Origin: Mya arenaria
Lineage: Eukaryota; Mollusca; Bivalvia; Myida; Myidae
Assembly (NCBI RefSeq): GCF_026914265.1
Contig: NC_069129.1
Location: forward strand, 23,283,743-23,347,742
Reading direction: 5' to 3'
Length of the DNA: 64,000 nucleotides
Shown here: positions 25,001 through 31,496 of the stretch, one piece after another
How positions within the stretch are numbered: the first letter of the stretch is position 1
Layout: each line of letters opens with the position of its first letter
Notes under the pieces: generated by a model
What the model was told of the DNA's origin: nothing
What the model saw: the letters and a program-made list of their open reading frames with translations, nothing else
Databases searched by the model: none
Made by a program: the position numbers and the translations under genes

Positions 25001-27595
25001 ACTCATGACATTTCCTAGGAATACTGGTCAGTGCCGGAAGTTGTGCAGTTTTGTTTGACTAAGTAAATTAGATTTCCATGAATCTGATGTGTGCATAGGA
25101 ATTGAACAATGATTGTTTAAAATTTGCAATAAAAAAATATCATTTTATCCCTATGTCGAATGTCCCTTGGTGATCAATATATCTATAGACTTTCATAAGA
25201 AAGGAGATGGAATACATTTTTAGATCCATCTGACACACAAGTTTCATAGACCATTTCTTACTTAGTAAAGGTCCATAACTTTTGTCTAACTCTAAGTGAC
25301 ATATAAAACGAGCCCACAGGTGCTGACCAATCACCATATAAAGTTTATTGTGTCTATGAATTAAACTTTTGGAACTACATGCGACACAATCATTAAAGAC
25401 GATATTTACAGTCAAGGGCCATAACTCTTCTTAAACTAGTTGAGTACTTGGGGTTTTGGTTTGCCTTTTAATAAATAAAAAAAATACGTATATTACCTAA
25501 ACCTTTTTACAATTTTTGCATTTATTTGCGATATCTATCATTTTATGGCGGTCCTTTTTAAATTATAAGAAAACAATGAGTTTGTTTCAATGGCATAGAG
25601 GTGACATACATGTTATTTTTATATCCCGTTAAAAACACTTAGATATTTCAGTTGAACGACTTAGTAACTTATTGAAGAGATATAATTGGGCAATCAGAAT
25701 CATCCTATAATATATACATGTTGACCCATACCTTGGGCAATCAGAATCATCCTATAATATATACATGTTGACCCATACCTTGGGCAATCAGAATCATCCT
25801 ATAATATATACATGTTGACCCATACCTTGGGCAATCAGAATCATCCTATAATATATACATGTTGACCCATACCTTGGGCAATCAGAATCATCCTATAATA
25901 TATACATGTTGACCCATACCTTCTTTTAAATAATTATTTGGCATCATTTTGTTACAGTCGCTCTCGTAGTCGGTCCCGATCATCTTCATCCAGCTCCAGC
26001 GCAAGCAGTATATCGGGTCGTGGGCATAGAGGCATGGGGAAACCTCCACCACCTGGGCCACGGGGAAAAATGCCAGGTAGGTTAAAAAAGGGGGATAGGA
26101 TTGGGCTGGCTGATACATACTTATAAAATGATTTAGGGCAGGGCATGGGAGGGCAACTAAAATGTTTTAAGGTTGTTAATTCATGAAGAAAACCTTTGTG
26201 TAAATGTCAGCATCCTTATTATTGTGCATTTTTTTTTACATTATTCGTTACTTGGAAATTATTTAGTTAACAAGTCACATCACTCCAACTTAAATAGTTA
26301 ACAATTTATTTTCTTGGAACAAAGGTTAAATACAAGCATGAAAAATGCGTACTTATTTTGGCCTCCATTACAAGTGCCCTGTTTTTGTTTAGATATCAGA
26401 ACTTGCCAATTTATTCATATTGATTAATTTTTAGAGAAGGGTCGTGCCCCTCCTGCAGTGGCAGGGAGTCGAGGTGCCGCGGGGAGAATGAACATGAAGA
26501 TCGGAGAAACCGGTCGACCCTCCTCCATCACTCAGCCTAAACCAGTCAAAGACCCACTCAAGGCTATGGGACAGAAGTCGAATATCAAACTGACACTTAT
26601 CAAGGTAAGGAATGTAGTGTGTTTTCAGGCTAAGGTCTTGAAATAATGGGTCAGGCAATATGAACTTTTTCTCTGTGGTTTTACATAATGCTACTAAACT
26701 GAAAAGTGTACTATGAAATATCTTTGAACCCATAAAAAAAAATCATAATGATAGGTTTAACATGCTGAACACCTGTGATGGTAGTGAATGAGAAAATCTT
26801 GTCCCCTTTCAGGGAGATAGAGGGGCAGGTGGGGACATGATGACGAGGAAGAGACCCCCGGAGCCCCAAATGGATGCCCCACCAACTAAACGGGCTACAA
26901 TGGCCCCACCCTCGAGGCCAGGTAAGAATTGTTATGTTGTCAAGAATTCATTTTTCAATCTTAAGTTGTGTCATTTCAAAGACTGCCACAGCCCTCCTGA
27001 CTGAACTTTGTTTGTAAAACAGTTAGATAATGTCATAGTCTTGGTGTTGTCTGCAAGCATATATTTAACTATGCCAATATTTGATGTTTTTAGTTGAAGC
27101 AGTATTTTGTATCATACAAAGAAAAATCTGTTCGGCTGGTCAATGATTATTATTCAAATCATATTTTCAAGACGATGGTGACGTTCTTTTTATTTCCATT
27201 CAAAATATTTTTAATCTTGTGCTAAATTTTGTCTTAAATTATCATCTGGGTTGTTTAAATGGCTTCTTTTACCTTCAAAGAAAATCATATTTCAACTAGT
27301 ATGTAAAAATGTACATTGTAGTTTCATTTTAATTATGAAACAATGTAAATATTGCTCAATTTAAGGTGAGAGACCAGTCAAAAAGGTGGAAAGACCATCG
27401 CCACTTTCTCCTACCAAACCAGCAGCCAGACCAGCTAGTCAGGTTAAGCTCCCGCCTGCAAAAACTGCAGCTCCCGCACCAGCAGCCCCGGCAGCTGTGA
27501 AAAAGAAGAGTACAGTATCAAGGCGAGAAGAATTGCTCAAGCAGCTTAAAGCAGTAGAGGATGCTATTGCGAAAAAGAAGAAGAAAATGACTTGA
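1478..27595 (+). CDS. ZC3H18: ZC3H18 (NHN1) orthologue, 24 coding exons, 1,430 aa
   Basis: Nuclear CCCH zinc-finger protein. In vertebrates ZC3H18 bridges the cap-binding complex to the NEXT/exosome RNA-decay machinery. Coding exons: 1478-1584, 2260-3067, 5227-5690, 6012-6099, 6302-6751, 7317-7488, 7806-7891, 8457-8540, 9307-9461, 10140-10362, 10782-10855, 11100-11270, 12184-12270, 13078-13167, 13892-14014, 14825-14899, 15687-15911, 16367-16399, 19842-19880, 23308-23418, 25958-26076, 26435-26604, 26813-26921, 27366-27595. Summed length is 4,293 nt, an exact multiple of three, and every junction phase agrees. Order of parts: acidic Ser/Glu/Asp region (about 1-660), finger CRFFLRGHCTWGMNCRFLH (672-690, Cx7Cx5Cx3H), AWERGL block (about 743), DQYENFEVRW block (c10), RADEWMDPWRR block (c12), Ser/Arg-rich and Gly/Pro-rich exons, IKLTLIK block (c22) and the C-terminal helix SRREELLKQLKAVEDAIA. 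Block order matches my recollection of human ZC3H18 (about 950 aa); the clam-type protein is longer because of its acidic N-terminus. The least certain junction is the donor of the second coding exon. Confidence 0.93.
2260..3067 (+). CDS. ZC3H18: ZC3H18 coding exon 2, acidic low-complexity
   Basis: Encodes about 269 residues dominated by Ser, Asp, Glu and Asn, with near-repeats of SENVDS, GENVDS and DNNVDS. The acceptor follows CTTTTAG. The donor at 3068 (GCAAAG|GTGCTT) is the only good phase-0 choice that keeps the next exon open; a better-looking donor at 3156 would shift frame into a stop. The frame itself stays open to 3160, so a read-through isoform is possible. Confidence 0.75.
3068..4140. 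repeat. intronic dispersed repeat, with a 30-bp direct duplication
   Basis: Intron sequence that includes a tandem duplication of TCTGTTTTTAACGTG plus TTTTAGGGGGGAAAA at about 3417-3478. Phrases such as GGTCACTAGGTCAAATC near 4052 and the CTGTCCAAAACCATAT phrase at about 3209 recur in the repeat at 49080-50100, so both are copies of one dispersed bivalve-type family. No coding sequence was seen. Confidence 0.5.
4562..4895. mobile_element. Harbinger-like MITE, 334 bp
   Basis: Ends are inverted repeats opening GGCCTAAAAAAA, then TTTGGTT, and the element is flanked by a 3-bp duplication, TTG (4559-4561 and 4896-4898). The interior holds CCCGACCCTACC and A-rich runs. The same end design is seen in the 1.2-kb insertion at 20971-22174, so the two belong to one family. 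GG-starting ends and 3-bp targets are known traits of PIF/Harbinger elements; there is no transposase. Confidence 0.65.
5227..5690 (+). CDS. ZC3H18: ZC3H18 coding exon 3, acidic
   Basis: Begins phase 0 after TTTACTAAG and encodes a Glu/Asp/Ser-rich run with repeated VSDEE and EVSDEED motifs, typical casein kinase 2 contexts. It ends GACTTCAG|GTAAAC in phase 2. The highly charged composition matches the acidic half of ZC3H18. Confidence 0.85.
6012..6099 (+). CDS. ZC3H18: ZC3H18 coding exon 4
   Basis: Short exon after TTGCTTTCAG encoding SDKEKGRGVEDTDGEV and onward, ending SSSE before donor GTAGAC at 6100. Phase enters at 2 and leaves at 0, which fits both neighbours. Confidence 0.8.
6302..6751 (+). 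CDS. ZC3H18: ZC3H18 coding exon 5, acidic
   Basis: Phase-0 exon of 150 codons after CTCTTAATCAG, ending before GTATGT. It encodes ESDGEGMDRVSSDEDD, a basic KSKDKKDRRES patch and VELDYDDINEEGREK. That last block corresponds to the vertebrate ELDYDEE region just upstream of the zinc finger. Confidence 0.87.
7317..7488 (+). CDS. ZC3H18: ZC3H18 coding exon 6 with the CCCH zinc finger
   Basis: Encodes ECEEGEIREPG followed by CRFFLRGHCTWGMNCRFLH and PGVNDKG. The finger lies at 7413-7469 with zinc ligands in Cx7Cx5Cx3H spacing. It is nearly identical to the human ZC3H18 finger as I recall it, including the TWGMNC core and the HPGVNDKGNY tail that continues into the next exon. This is the diagnostic exon for the gene. 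Confidence 0.95.
7806..7891 (+). CDS. ZC3H18: ZC3H18 coding exon 7
   Basis: Completes the post-finger NYQLIERPGF motif and continues into a proline run (NRPPPPPQEE). Acceptor TATTACAG, donor GTACCT, phase 1 to 0. Confidence 0.9.
8457..8540 (+). CDS. ZC3H18: ZC3H18 coding exon 8, WERGL block
   Basis: Twenty-eight codons: a proline-rich start (RSPTPEPPPPPEPKEE) followed by TAWERGLRQAKE. The latter matches vertebrate SAWERGLRHAKE, a conserved helical segment downstream of the finger. Clean phase-0 exon. Confidence 0.92.
9307..9461 (+). CDS. ZC3H18: ZC3H18 coding exon 9, charged helix
   Basis: Encodes MRKKAMERREMETNFEHKK and ENPEYDKENK, continuing the conserved basic helix (vertebrate KKATIRKEQEPDFEEKR, EDEREFDKENE). 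Ends in phase 2 at GTAAGT. Confidence 0.9.
9620..9985. repeat. dispersed repeat in ZC3H18 intron 9
   Basis: Contains two degenerate copies of a unit with TTCAAATGAAAATTGGTAC and TTTAAATGAAACTTGGTA followed by GAGACA. The same unit appears at 28960-29080 in the 3' UTR (AATTATGAAACTTGGTACAC). It is a dispersed mollusc-type repeat with no coding capacity seen. Confidence 0.5.
10140..10362 (+). CDS. ZC3H18: ZC3H18 coding exon 10
   Basis: Encodes DDEYYDQTPMRLQQRQ and GPGDQYENFEVRWANRD, then a Pro/His/Tyr-rich tail. It corresponds to vertebrate PYYDYE and GGQYENFRVQY. Acceptor ATATTTCAG, donor GTAAGT. Confidence 0.9.
10782..10855 (+). CDS. ZC3H18: ZC3H18 coding exon 11
   Basis: Short Arg/Pro/Ser-rich exon (ARGKMQRRPPSPRRYSPSP) after TTTATATAG, ending CCAG|GTAAGA in phase 2. 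Confidence 0.85.
11100..11270 (+). CDS. ZC3H18: ZC3H18 coding exon 12, ADEW-DPWRR block
   Basis: Encodes KIAAAEHDARMLRDSRMRE and then RPVRADEWMDPWRRSTANK. The RADEW-DPWRRS motif is shared with vertebrate ZC3H18. Ends in phase 2 at GTATGT. Confidence 0.92.
11271..12183. other. ZC3H18 intron 12, nothing recognised
   Basis: AT-rich intron with short open frames on both strands that have no conserved character. A stretch around 11735-11870 (CAGGCACTGACTTGTCG, GGGGAAAGCCCCACAG) is locally GC-richer and may be an old dispersed repeat. Confidence 0.4.
12184..12270 (+). CDS. ZC3H18: ZC3H18 coding exon 13, Arg/Ser-rich
   Basis: Encodes GKEPEKRSQSRGRRRSRRS and YSFSSSYSS, entering and leaving in phase 2. 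It opens the Ser/Arg-rich segment that vertebrate ZC3H18 also has. Confidence 0.87.
12309..12671. mobile_element. hAT-like non-autonomous element, 363 bp
   Basis: Begins TGGTGATGTTCTGATTATC and ends GATTCTCAACACTA, with flanking 8-mers CGACACAC (12301-12308) and CCACACAC (12672-12679) that match at 7 of 8. The interior (GATTGGTTGGGCCTGAA, TATTGATAATCGG) closely resembles the element at 23762-24140. An 8-bp target duplication is the hAT hallmark. Confidence 0.65.
13078..13167 (+). CDS. ZC3H18: ZC3H18 coding exon 14, Ser/Arg-rich
   Basis: Thirty codons of RS-like sequence (STSRSRSRSSSFSSVSRSS). Acceptor TATTTTTCAG, donor GTTAGC, phase 2 in and out. Symmetric phases make it skippable without a frameshift. 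Confidence 0.87.
13411..13584. mobile_element. foldback repeat in intron 14
   Basis: Imperfect inverted ends: AGGGCCCAGGGGCTGTATT at 13411-13429 against the reverse complement of AATACTGGCCCAGGACCCT at 13564-13582. Interior is AT-rich. Consistent with an old MITE. Confidence 0.45.
13892..14014 (+). CDS. ZC3H18: ZC3H18 coding exon 15, Gly/Pro/Gln-rich
   Basis: Encodes RSRSPLKRPRGGPAGRGG and then MRQGQPPGQPMGQPPRRP ending DQQRG. Donor GTAAGT at 14015. The GQPPRRP-QQRG end recurs in the next coding exon, and decayed copies lie in the intron between, so exons 15 and 16 look like products of tandem exon duplication. Confidence 0.85.
14040..14780 (+). repeat. decayed tandem copies of ZC3H18 coding exon 15/16 in the intron
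   Basis: After exon 15 the intron contains several degenerating copies of the exon with its flanks. One, at 14041-14140, keeps ATGCGGCAAGGTCAGCCC and GGGACAGCCACCCAGAC. Others lie around 14150-14320, 14360-14455 and 14480-14585 (ACAACTTTCAGACAACC, AATAGAGATAGTAAGTGGG). A last piece at 14735-14780 resembles exon 16 (AAAGTCAGATCTTGGTCAGG). Frames are broken and splice sites mostly lost, so they are intronic pseudo-exons. Copy boundaries are approximate. Confidence 0.6.
14825..14899 (+). CDS. ZC3H18: ZC3H18 coding exon 16, Gly/Pro/Gln-rich
   Basis: Encodes PAMVKSNSGQAMGQPPRRP and SNQQRG. It resembles the second half of exon 15 and ends at the same point with the same donor context (AGAGAGG|GTAAGT). 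Phase 2 in and out. Confidence 0.83.
15180..15475. repeat. copy of the GAAGCAAAATGTTGCC repeat family, intron 16
   Basis: Holds AAATGAAACAAAGGGCAG, TTGGAAGCAAAATGTTGCC and TATACACACACTACTAATG. Related copies occur at 16930-17330 and, next to gene copy C, at 59648-60020. No coding potential. The extent of this copy is approximate. Confidence 0.5.
15687..15911 (+). CDS. ZC3H18: ZC3H18 coding exon 17, Gly/Pro-rich
   Basis: Encodes a collagen-like but irregular Gly/Pro/Arg run (PGAGRGQPGPQHRSPEKRPG, and later GVPGGPGRVQGPRRPGP). Acceptor ATTTTACAG, donor GTAAGT, phase 2 both sides. GC content jumps well above the flanking introns, as for other exons here. Confidence 0.85.
16367..16399 (+). CDS. 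ZC3H18: ZC3H18 coding exon 18, micro-exon
   Basis: Thirty-three nucleotides after TTTTTGCTTTCAG, before donor GTAAGT, encoding KKFQMEVKTRDK with its borrowed bases. Strong splice signals and matching phase support it despite its size. Symmetric phase makes it a possible cassette exon. Confidence 0.7.
16560..16742. repeat. (ATC)n microsatellite
   Basis: Trinucleotide tract of CATCAT and related units, nearly pure at about 16693-16739. On the minus strand it reads as a long Asp run, which is an artefact of the repeat. Confidence 0.9.
16916..17330. mobile_element. long-TIR foldback element in intron 18
   Basis: The left end (AAATTATGGCATAAATGC, GGAAGGCAACATTTTGC) is an imperfect reverse complement of the right end (GAAGCAAAGTATTTCC, TATTTATTATGTAATTATG) over about 65 bp. 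The interior segment CATCAGGCGGCAGTTTTG to CAATCAAACTCTAG recurs in reverse at 59648-59735. A non-autonomous DNA transposon family is likely. Confidence 0.55.
17324..19263. mobile_element. 1.9-kb non-autonomous element with tandem nuclear-receptor-type palindromes
   Basis: Ends are inverted repeats TTATGCCCCCC (17324-17334) and GGGGGGCATAA (19253-19263). The interior is about ten copies of a unit of about 146 bp carrying GGTCAAGGTCACAGTGACC and CATGGCCCTCAAACTTGAC. Perfect AGGTCAnnnTGACCT palindromes begin at 17530, 17686, 17832, 17978, 18124, 18270, 18416 and 18981; six of them are exactly 146 bp apart. No open frame. The element lies in ZC3H18 intron 18 and adjoins the foldback element before it. 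Confidence 0.75.
19264..19841. other. rest of ZC3H18 intron 18, nothing firm
   Basis: AT-rich. The phrase GCACCCTGTC occurs twice (19381-19390 and 19671-19680) with related text between, suggesting an old inverted or direct repeat, but I could not define it. No gene seen. Confidence 0.4.
19842..19880 (+). CDS. ZC3H18: ZC3H18 coding exon 19, micro-exon
   Basis: Thirty-nine nucleotides encoding LLPPSALDRQKPK with borrowed bases, after CTGTGTTGTAG and before GTGAGT. Phase 2 in and out. It lies between two repeat-filled introns, so transcript data would be the deciding evidence. Confidence 0.65.
20664..20746. mobile_element. foldback insertion in the 20-bp array
   Basis: Arms AATGACTGGGTATTAGACAC (left) and the reverse complement of GTGTATAATACCCAGTCATT (right) form a 20-bp stem with about 35 bp between. 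The sequence is unlike the array around it. Confidence 0.65.
20971..22174. mobile_element. Harbinger-like non-autonomous element, 1.2 kb, nested in the minisatellite
   Basis: Inverted ends of about 34 bp begin GGCCAAAAAAAAAAATAGGT and continue to TTTCCGGTC. A 3-bp duplication TAA flanks it, and removing the insert restores an ordinary array unit (TCTCTTAACCG). The interior has a CRE-like GTGACGTCAC near 21268, a poly-C tract of about 22 (22060-22081) and no long frame. It shares end design with the 334-bp element at 4562-4895. Confidence 0.75.
23308..23418 (+). CDS. ZC3H18: ZC3H18 coding exon 20, Ser/Arg-rich
   Basis: Encodes PRARGGSSSSSRSRSRSRS, then SSSSSASSFSSKSS. Acceptor TGCTTCCAG, donor GTAAGT, phase 2. 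A decayed copy of this exon sits at 45755-45860 near gene B. Confidence 0.87.
23762..24140. mobile_element. hAT-like non-autonomous element, 379 bp
   Basis: Starts TAGTGATGTTCCGATGATC and ends GATTCCCAACACTA. Flanking 8-mers TTAAACAG (23754-23761) and GTAAACAG (24141-24148) match at 7 of 8. Interior motifs GATTATAATCG, GGTTGGGCCTGAAATCGG and ATCGATAATCGG are shared with 12309-12671. No intact transposase frame. Confidence 0.7.
24149..25687. other. ZC3H18 intron 20, dispersed repeats only
   Basis: No gene seen. Phrases around 23620-23690 and 24800-24890 (TCGCAAAATTCTGCGAGTGG, CTCGCAAAATTTTGCGAGGG) form a distant inverted pair, suggesting a larger foldback element enclosing the hAT element. 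The segment 25150-25380 (GGTGATCAATATATCTAT, GACCAATCACCATATAAAG) has a decayed duplicate at 46130-46230. Confidence 0.45.
25688..25922. repeat. five identical 47-bp tandem repeats before exon 21
   Basis: Unit starts GGGCAATCAGAATCATCC and ends GTTGACCCATACCTT. Five copies appear identical, covering 235 bp, and end only 35 bp before the acceptor of coding exon 21. Lack of divergence implies very recent expansion or homogenisation. Confidence 0.95.
25958..26076 (+). CDS. ZC3H18: ZC3H18 coding exon 21
   Basis: Encodes RSRSRSRSSSSSSSASSIS, then GRGHRGMGKPPPPGPRGKMP. Acceptor TTTTGTTACAG, donor GTAGGT, leaving phase 1. Confidence 0.87.
26435..26604 (+). CDS. ZC3H18: ZC3H18 coding exon 22, IKLTL block
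   Basis: Encodes RGAAGRMNMKIGETGRPSS and ends QKSNIKLTLIK. The IKLTL motif matches vertebrate KEIKLTLLNK in the C-terminal third. Acceptor TTAATTTTTAG, donor GTAAGG. Confidence 0.9.
26813..26921 (+). CDS. ZC3H18: ZC3H18 coding exon 23
   Basis: Encodes GDRGAGGDMMTRKRPPEP and PPTKRATMAPPSRP, resembling vertebrate SRKRYEPSD and PPPAKRP. Acceptor CCCTTTCAG, donor GTAAGA. Confidence 0.88.
27366..27595 (+). CDS. ZC3H18: ZC3H18 last coding exon
   Basis: Encodes GERPVKKVERPSPLSPTK, an Ala/Pro-rich linker, and the C-terminal helix SRREELLKQLKAVEDAIA followed by Lys-rich KKKKKMT and TGA. The helix is almost identical to vertebrate ZC3H18. A decayed copy of the exon start lies at 47558-47628. Confidence 0.95.
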
Positions 27596-29998
27596 GGATT
27601 TCTATGTTTTTATATTTGCTATTGCAAAGAAGAAAATGACTTGAGGATTGTAATTTTTTTTCTATTGCAAAAGAAGATCACTTGAGGATTGGTGATTTTA
27701 GGTGCTTGAAGTGGTTGATTGCATTTATGAAAAATGATAAAGAAATGGCAAGCTTGATGTAATTTTTTGCTTGTGAGAAGAGTATGACTTCAGAATTGTT
27801 ATGTTTTTAAATGATGGCAAAAAATGGTGGATTGAAATGAAGGGAAAGTAGGTGTAAACAATAGCTGAATTATTGGGAATAGTGAGTATTAAAACTAAAA
27901 TGACAAGACTCAATGGTTGTTGTGTGTTTTGTTTTATGAAGGCAATATGAAAAGAGAGAAAAGACTGTGGATTGCAAAGTTAATATGGATATTAAAGGTA
28001 TTTGTAAAACCTGAGAAAGCAGACTGACAGACGGTTTTGTAGGGTTTACTTAGGGTAAACTTAAGCAGAAAAAAAATGAGAAGAGTTGAGTTACAGGTAG
28101 TACCTAGAAGTATTGTCTGAAAGAAAGAATATTGAAATGAGGTGAGTTTATAGATAATGAAACAAATTATGTACAGTGAAAAGAACAGACATAAGGCTAT
28201 GGAAGTTTCAACAAAAAAGTCGCTCAACTGTTTAGGTAGGAAAATCTATCACATATGGAATAGACAGGTGCCTTTGACATCGTGAAAGAACCCCGAGGCA
28301 TTTTGAAAGAGATTCTATTGCAAAATAGACAATGGTCTTATTTATAGATTATTATGTCTTCTGTAGTGTTTGATACGACAAGAAAGTATGAATACTTTTT
28401 TATGATTTGGTTTATGATTTGAGGTATTTGTCATTTTTGTATACAAGTGCATCACAAGTGACATGCATATAATTATAAACCTCTATGGTGATGTATTATC
28501 ATTCGTTAGTCGTTTTCTCAAAACATTAGTCAGTGTCAATGCATGCAAGTTCCTGCTAACAGTTGTCGGAATTAGCACAGGCCTGAAATCCTGGTAAAAT
28601 GCTTGCCCTTTACGTAGCAGGGCTTATTTCAATTTTAAAGGCAAGTAGTAAAACAATGATTGAGGCATGTTAATTCAAAAGCCTAATTTCGATGACTGCA
28701 TCAAAGTATGAAAGGCTGAACTCGTATTTAACATATTATGTGGAGTTGATACCAGAATATACTGAAAACCGGCATTTTGTCACTTCGTACATTTTTGGAT
28801 TAATCCAATGAAATTGTGTTCAAAATCTTGCAAGAGATTTGCAACATGCAACATGTTCTTTATTTTACATAGAATGTAAATGCATTTTTAGGTCATTTGT
28901 TTTTCCAAGAAAAAATCAAGGAATTGTCAAGTTGGTGTTGGTATCAGCGAAAGAAGTTTGCAACAAATTTAATCTTGGCCATAACTCAAAAACATTCAAG
29001 ATATTCAATTATGAAACTTGGTACACATGTTGCCAAAGACAATATGAAGTTGTTTTGTAAATCATTATGATCAAGATATGCCTTTTTTCGACTGGAAAAA
29101 AACAACAGACAAGTGTTTACTCTGCGATGCTGTTGTTTTCAACTTATATATAAGAAGTTGGAGGAAAACTAATACAATGAAAACTACAGGGACAAACTCA
29201 GTGATAAATAATGGCTTATACATTGAAACAAAATTCTTTGGTAAATGTTTATTTTTTTCTTCCATTCGATGCAATGGTTATCATTTATATTTGTGTTTAC
29301 ATCTTAAATTAAAAATAACACCTGCTTTGGGTACAGGAATGATTTCAAATGGTTAATGGTTGAAAAGTTTATTGTAGTTGATGCTCAGAAATTTAATTAT
29401 ATTTGTGCTATGATTTTGTACATATAATTTCGGTATGATTTTGTCAAATGTACATGTATATCTTTAAGGAATTTAGGTAGGATTCAAATCTAGTGCTCAG
29501 CTTTGTATATATTATAATTATGTGCAAAACTATGTTCATCACACTGTCAGATATACTTTCAAACGCCTTTATTAAATTACAGTATGCAAATTGAAGACAG
29601 CCAGAAAGACTGACAAACTCTAAGTATGTCTGAAGACATTTTGTTTTATTCTTAAAAATAGTGTCTGTAAATAATAAAAAATGCTTTTCCGGGATTTAAC
29701 GTATTTACCAAACAAGCAAATTGCATTGAAGCTGTACATATTTTCATATTATCTGGGTTTAACATGTGTATTTGTCCTGTTTTGAAGGACTCTACAGTAA
29801 GTTTATATGCATATTTCAGAGACTGGCTCTTTGTGAAATCAAAATAGAATTGAGAATGAAAGGTGATTGGGCGCTGTATGTGAAAAAAAGAATTTAGAAG
29901 TATTGAAAGCAGTACATGGGTGTAAATCATCATTACAATTGTATTGTATCATGCTGTTGTGAAAATAGTTTTTTAATAAAAACTGTGTTCAGGTCATT
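27596..29998 (+). other. ZC3H18: probable 3' UTR of ZC3H18
   Basis: Noncoding AT-rich sequence. The region around the stop codon is repeated: GAAGAAAATGACTTGAGGAT occurs at the end of the coding sequence and again near 27628, with a more diverged third copy (AAGATCACTTGAGGATT) near 27674. A dispersed-repeat copy lies at 28960-29080. An AATAAA signal at 29975-29980 is a plausible end; several weaker AT-rich signals precede it. No other gene is visible here. Confidence 0.5.
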
Positions 29999-30654
29999 AT
30001 ATTTAAGTTTAATTGGTGTATTTAAAAACTGTGCGGTACATGTGTGTACAGTTTTCATTGAGGTTTTATAACATTAAAGCATTGATCACCTCTTCTGTTT
30101 GTTGCTTTTTATAACTCACCCAAGCACAAAGTTCCGGCAGCCACATTTCACATTTTCTACCCAAACTTGGTTGGAAGGTTGGTCTCTTGTAAGCATGTAA
30201 TATATCCAAGTTCGATTATGGCGCATTTTAGGTAAAATAGTAGATCTCGAGGTCAAAGGAGAACACGTTGGAAACGCTGAGCCTCCTTTTTCAACCGAAT
30301 GAAACTCGGTTAAATTCGTTAACTATTTAGTGAAACATATTCGTCATGCCGTTATTCCGATTAGCTACATCTTTCGGAGTTTCATGAAACCTGCTGATAA
30401 ATCAACAAACTCGAAAGCACGTGGCATTAACTAAGCAACCACCTCGGCCGAAGTGACTATCAAATTCGTGAGGTGTTTATGTGGTATTCATCATGAGTTT
30501 TATGACGTAAAATGAGTTGTTTAGCTTTGATTATAACATTATAAATTATTAAGACTGAGAAAGAATGAATAAAAAAGTGAAATTGCCACATGACGAATTA
30601 AGTAGACAATTATGTCAAATAACAGAAGGTGGGTGACATATAATAGGAAATTTA

Positions 30655-30900
30655 CTTATTATGACAGACAGACAGACAGACAGTTTATTGACTTGCACAT
30701 AGTACATCGTCACAACAAATACATATTATAATACAATTTGTCAACGTGTATGGGCAATGATAATAAACAATAATAAATACACATGAGGAAATGAAAACAA
30801 TTTGATACGAGTATCCGGATAGTATTCGAATACTTGACACGAATATCCGGATACCGATTTGGTATCCGGTTTCCATCCCTAATTTAAATCCGTTCAGTCA
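30655..30900. repeat. (GACA)n tract and a transposon-end fragment
   Basis: A short GACA repeat (30663-30682) leads into CAGTTTATTGACTTGC, a form common at the ends of mollusc interspersed repeats. At 30810-30885 the sequence GAGTATCCGGATAGTATTCG to GGTATCCGGTTTCCATCCCT resembles one end of a hAT-type element; its partner end was not found. Confidence 0.45.
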
Positions 30901-31013
30901 GCCAAACACTTCAATAACCATTTAACGCCTAAAACCACCCATGCATAACTAACAACACTCCACCTACTGGACATTACATCAAATCAGGGAAAATACCAGT
31001 CATAGGACAAGAC

Positions 31014-31368
31014 TTAAAGCTGCAATATCACAGATTGAACGTTTTGAAAACTTTTTAATTTTTTTGTCTTGGAACGAGCAAATTTTGCGAAAATCCATGG
31101 AAACCAGTTATATAAGACTGCTGACAAGAAATTATATCGCAGATTTTAAATTTCAGTTCAAAAAATGATGTTTTATGCATTTTTCTTAAACCGTTAGTAA
31201 TTGTTTAAGCCATAAAACATTATTTCGAACGGAAATATAAAAATCTACGATGTGATTTTTGTCAGCAATCATTGGTTTGCAGAAATTTATGCCAAAAAAT
31301 GCTTTTTCCAAGACCAAAAAAAGACAAAAAGTTGCCAAGATGGTATATTTGTGAGAGTGCAGCTTTAA
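31014..31368. mobile_element. long foldback MITE with TTAA at both ends
   Basis: Starts TTAAAGCTGCAATATCACAG and ends GTGAGAGTGCAGCTTTAA. The arms stay complementary for more than 100 bp, including TTTTTTTGTCTTGGAACG against its reverse. A second copy is at 62146-62520. The whole element could fold as one hairpin. Confidence 0.75.
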
Positions 31369-31379
31369 TACAAAGTCAT

Positions 31380-31440
31380 GCTTTTGGCCGCCAATGGGAC
31401 TATTTATGGTATGATAAATAATACGCAGAACAGATAGATT
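31380..31440. other. duplicon segment shared with 46548 and 47648
   Basis: The phrase CATGCTTTTGGCCGCCAATG and following text recur in degenerate form at about 46548-46600 and 47648-47710, each just upstream of a first-exon module. It marks the segmental duplication of gene A's upstream region. Confidence 0.5.
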
Positions 31441-31496
31441 ATGCGTGCGTGTGTGCTTTTGTCTTAACAGAACGCCCTGGCCTATTTATTTTTAGC

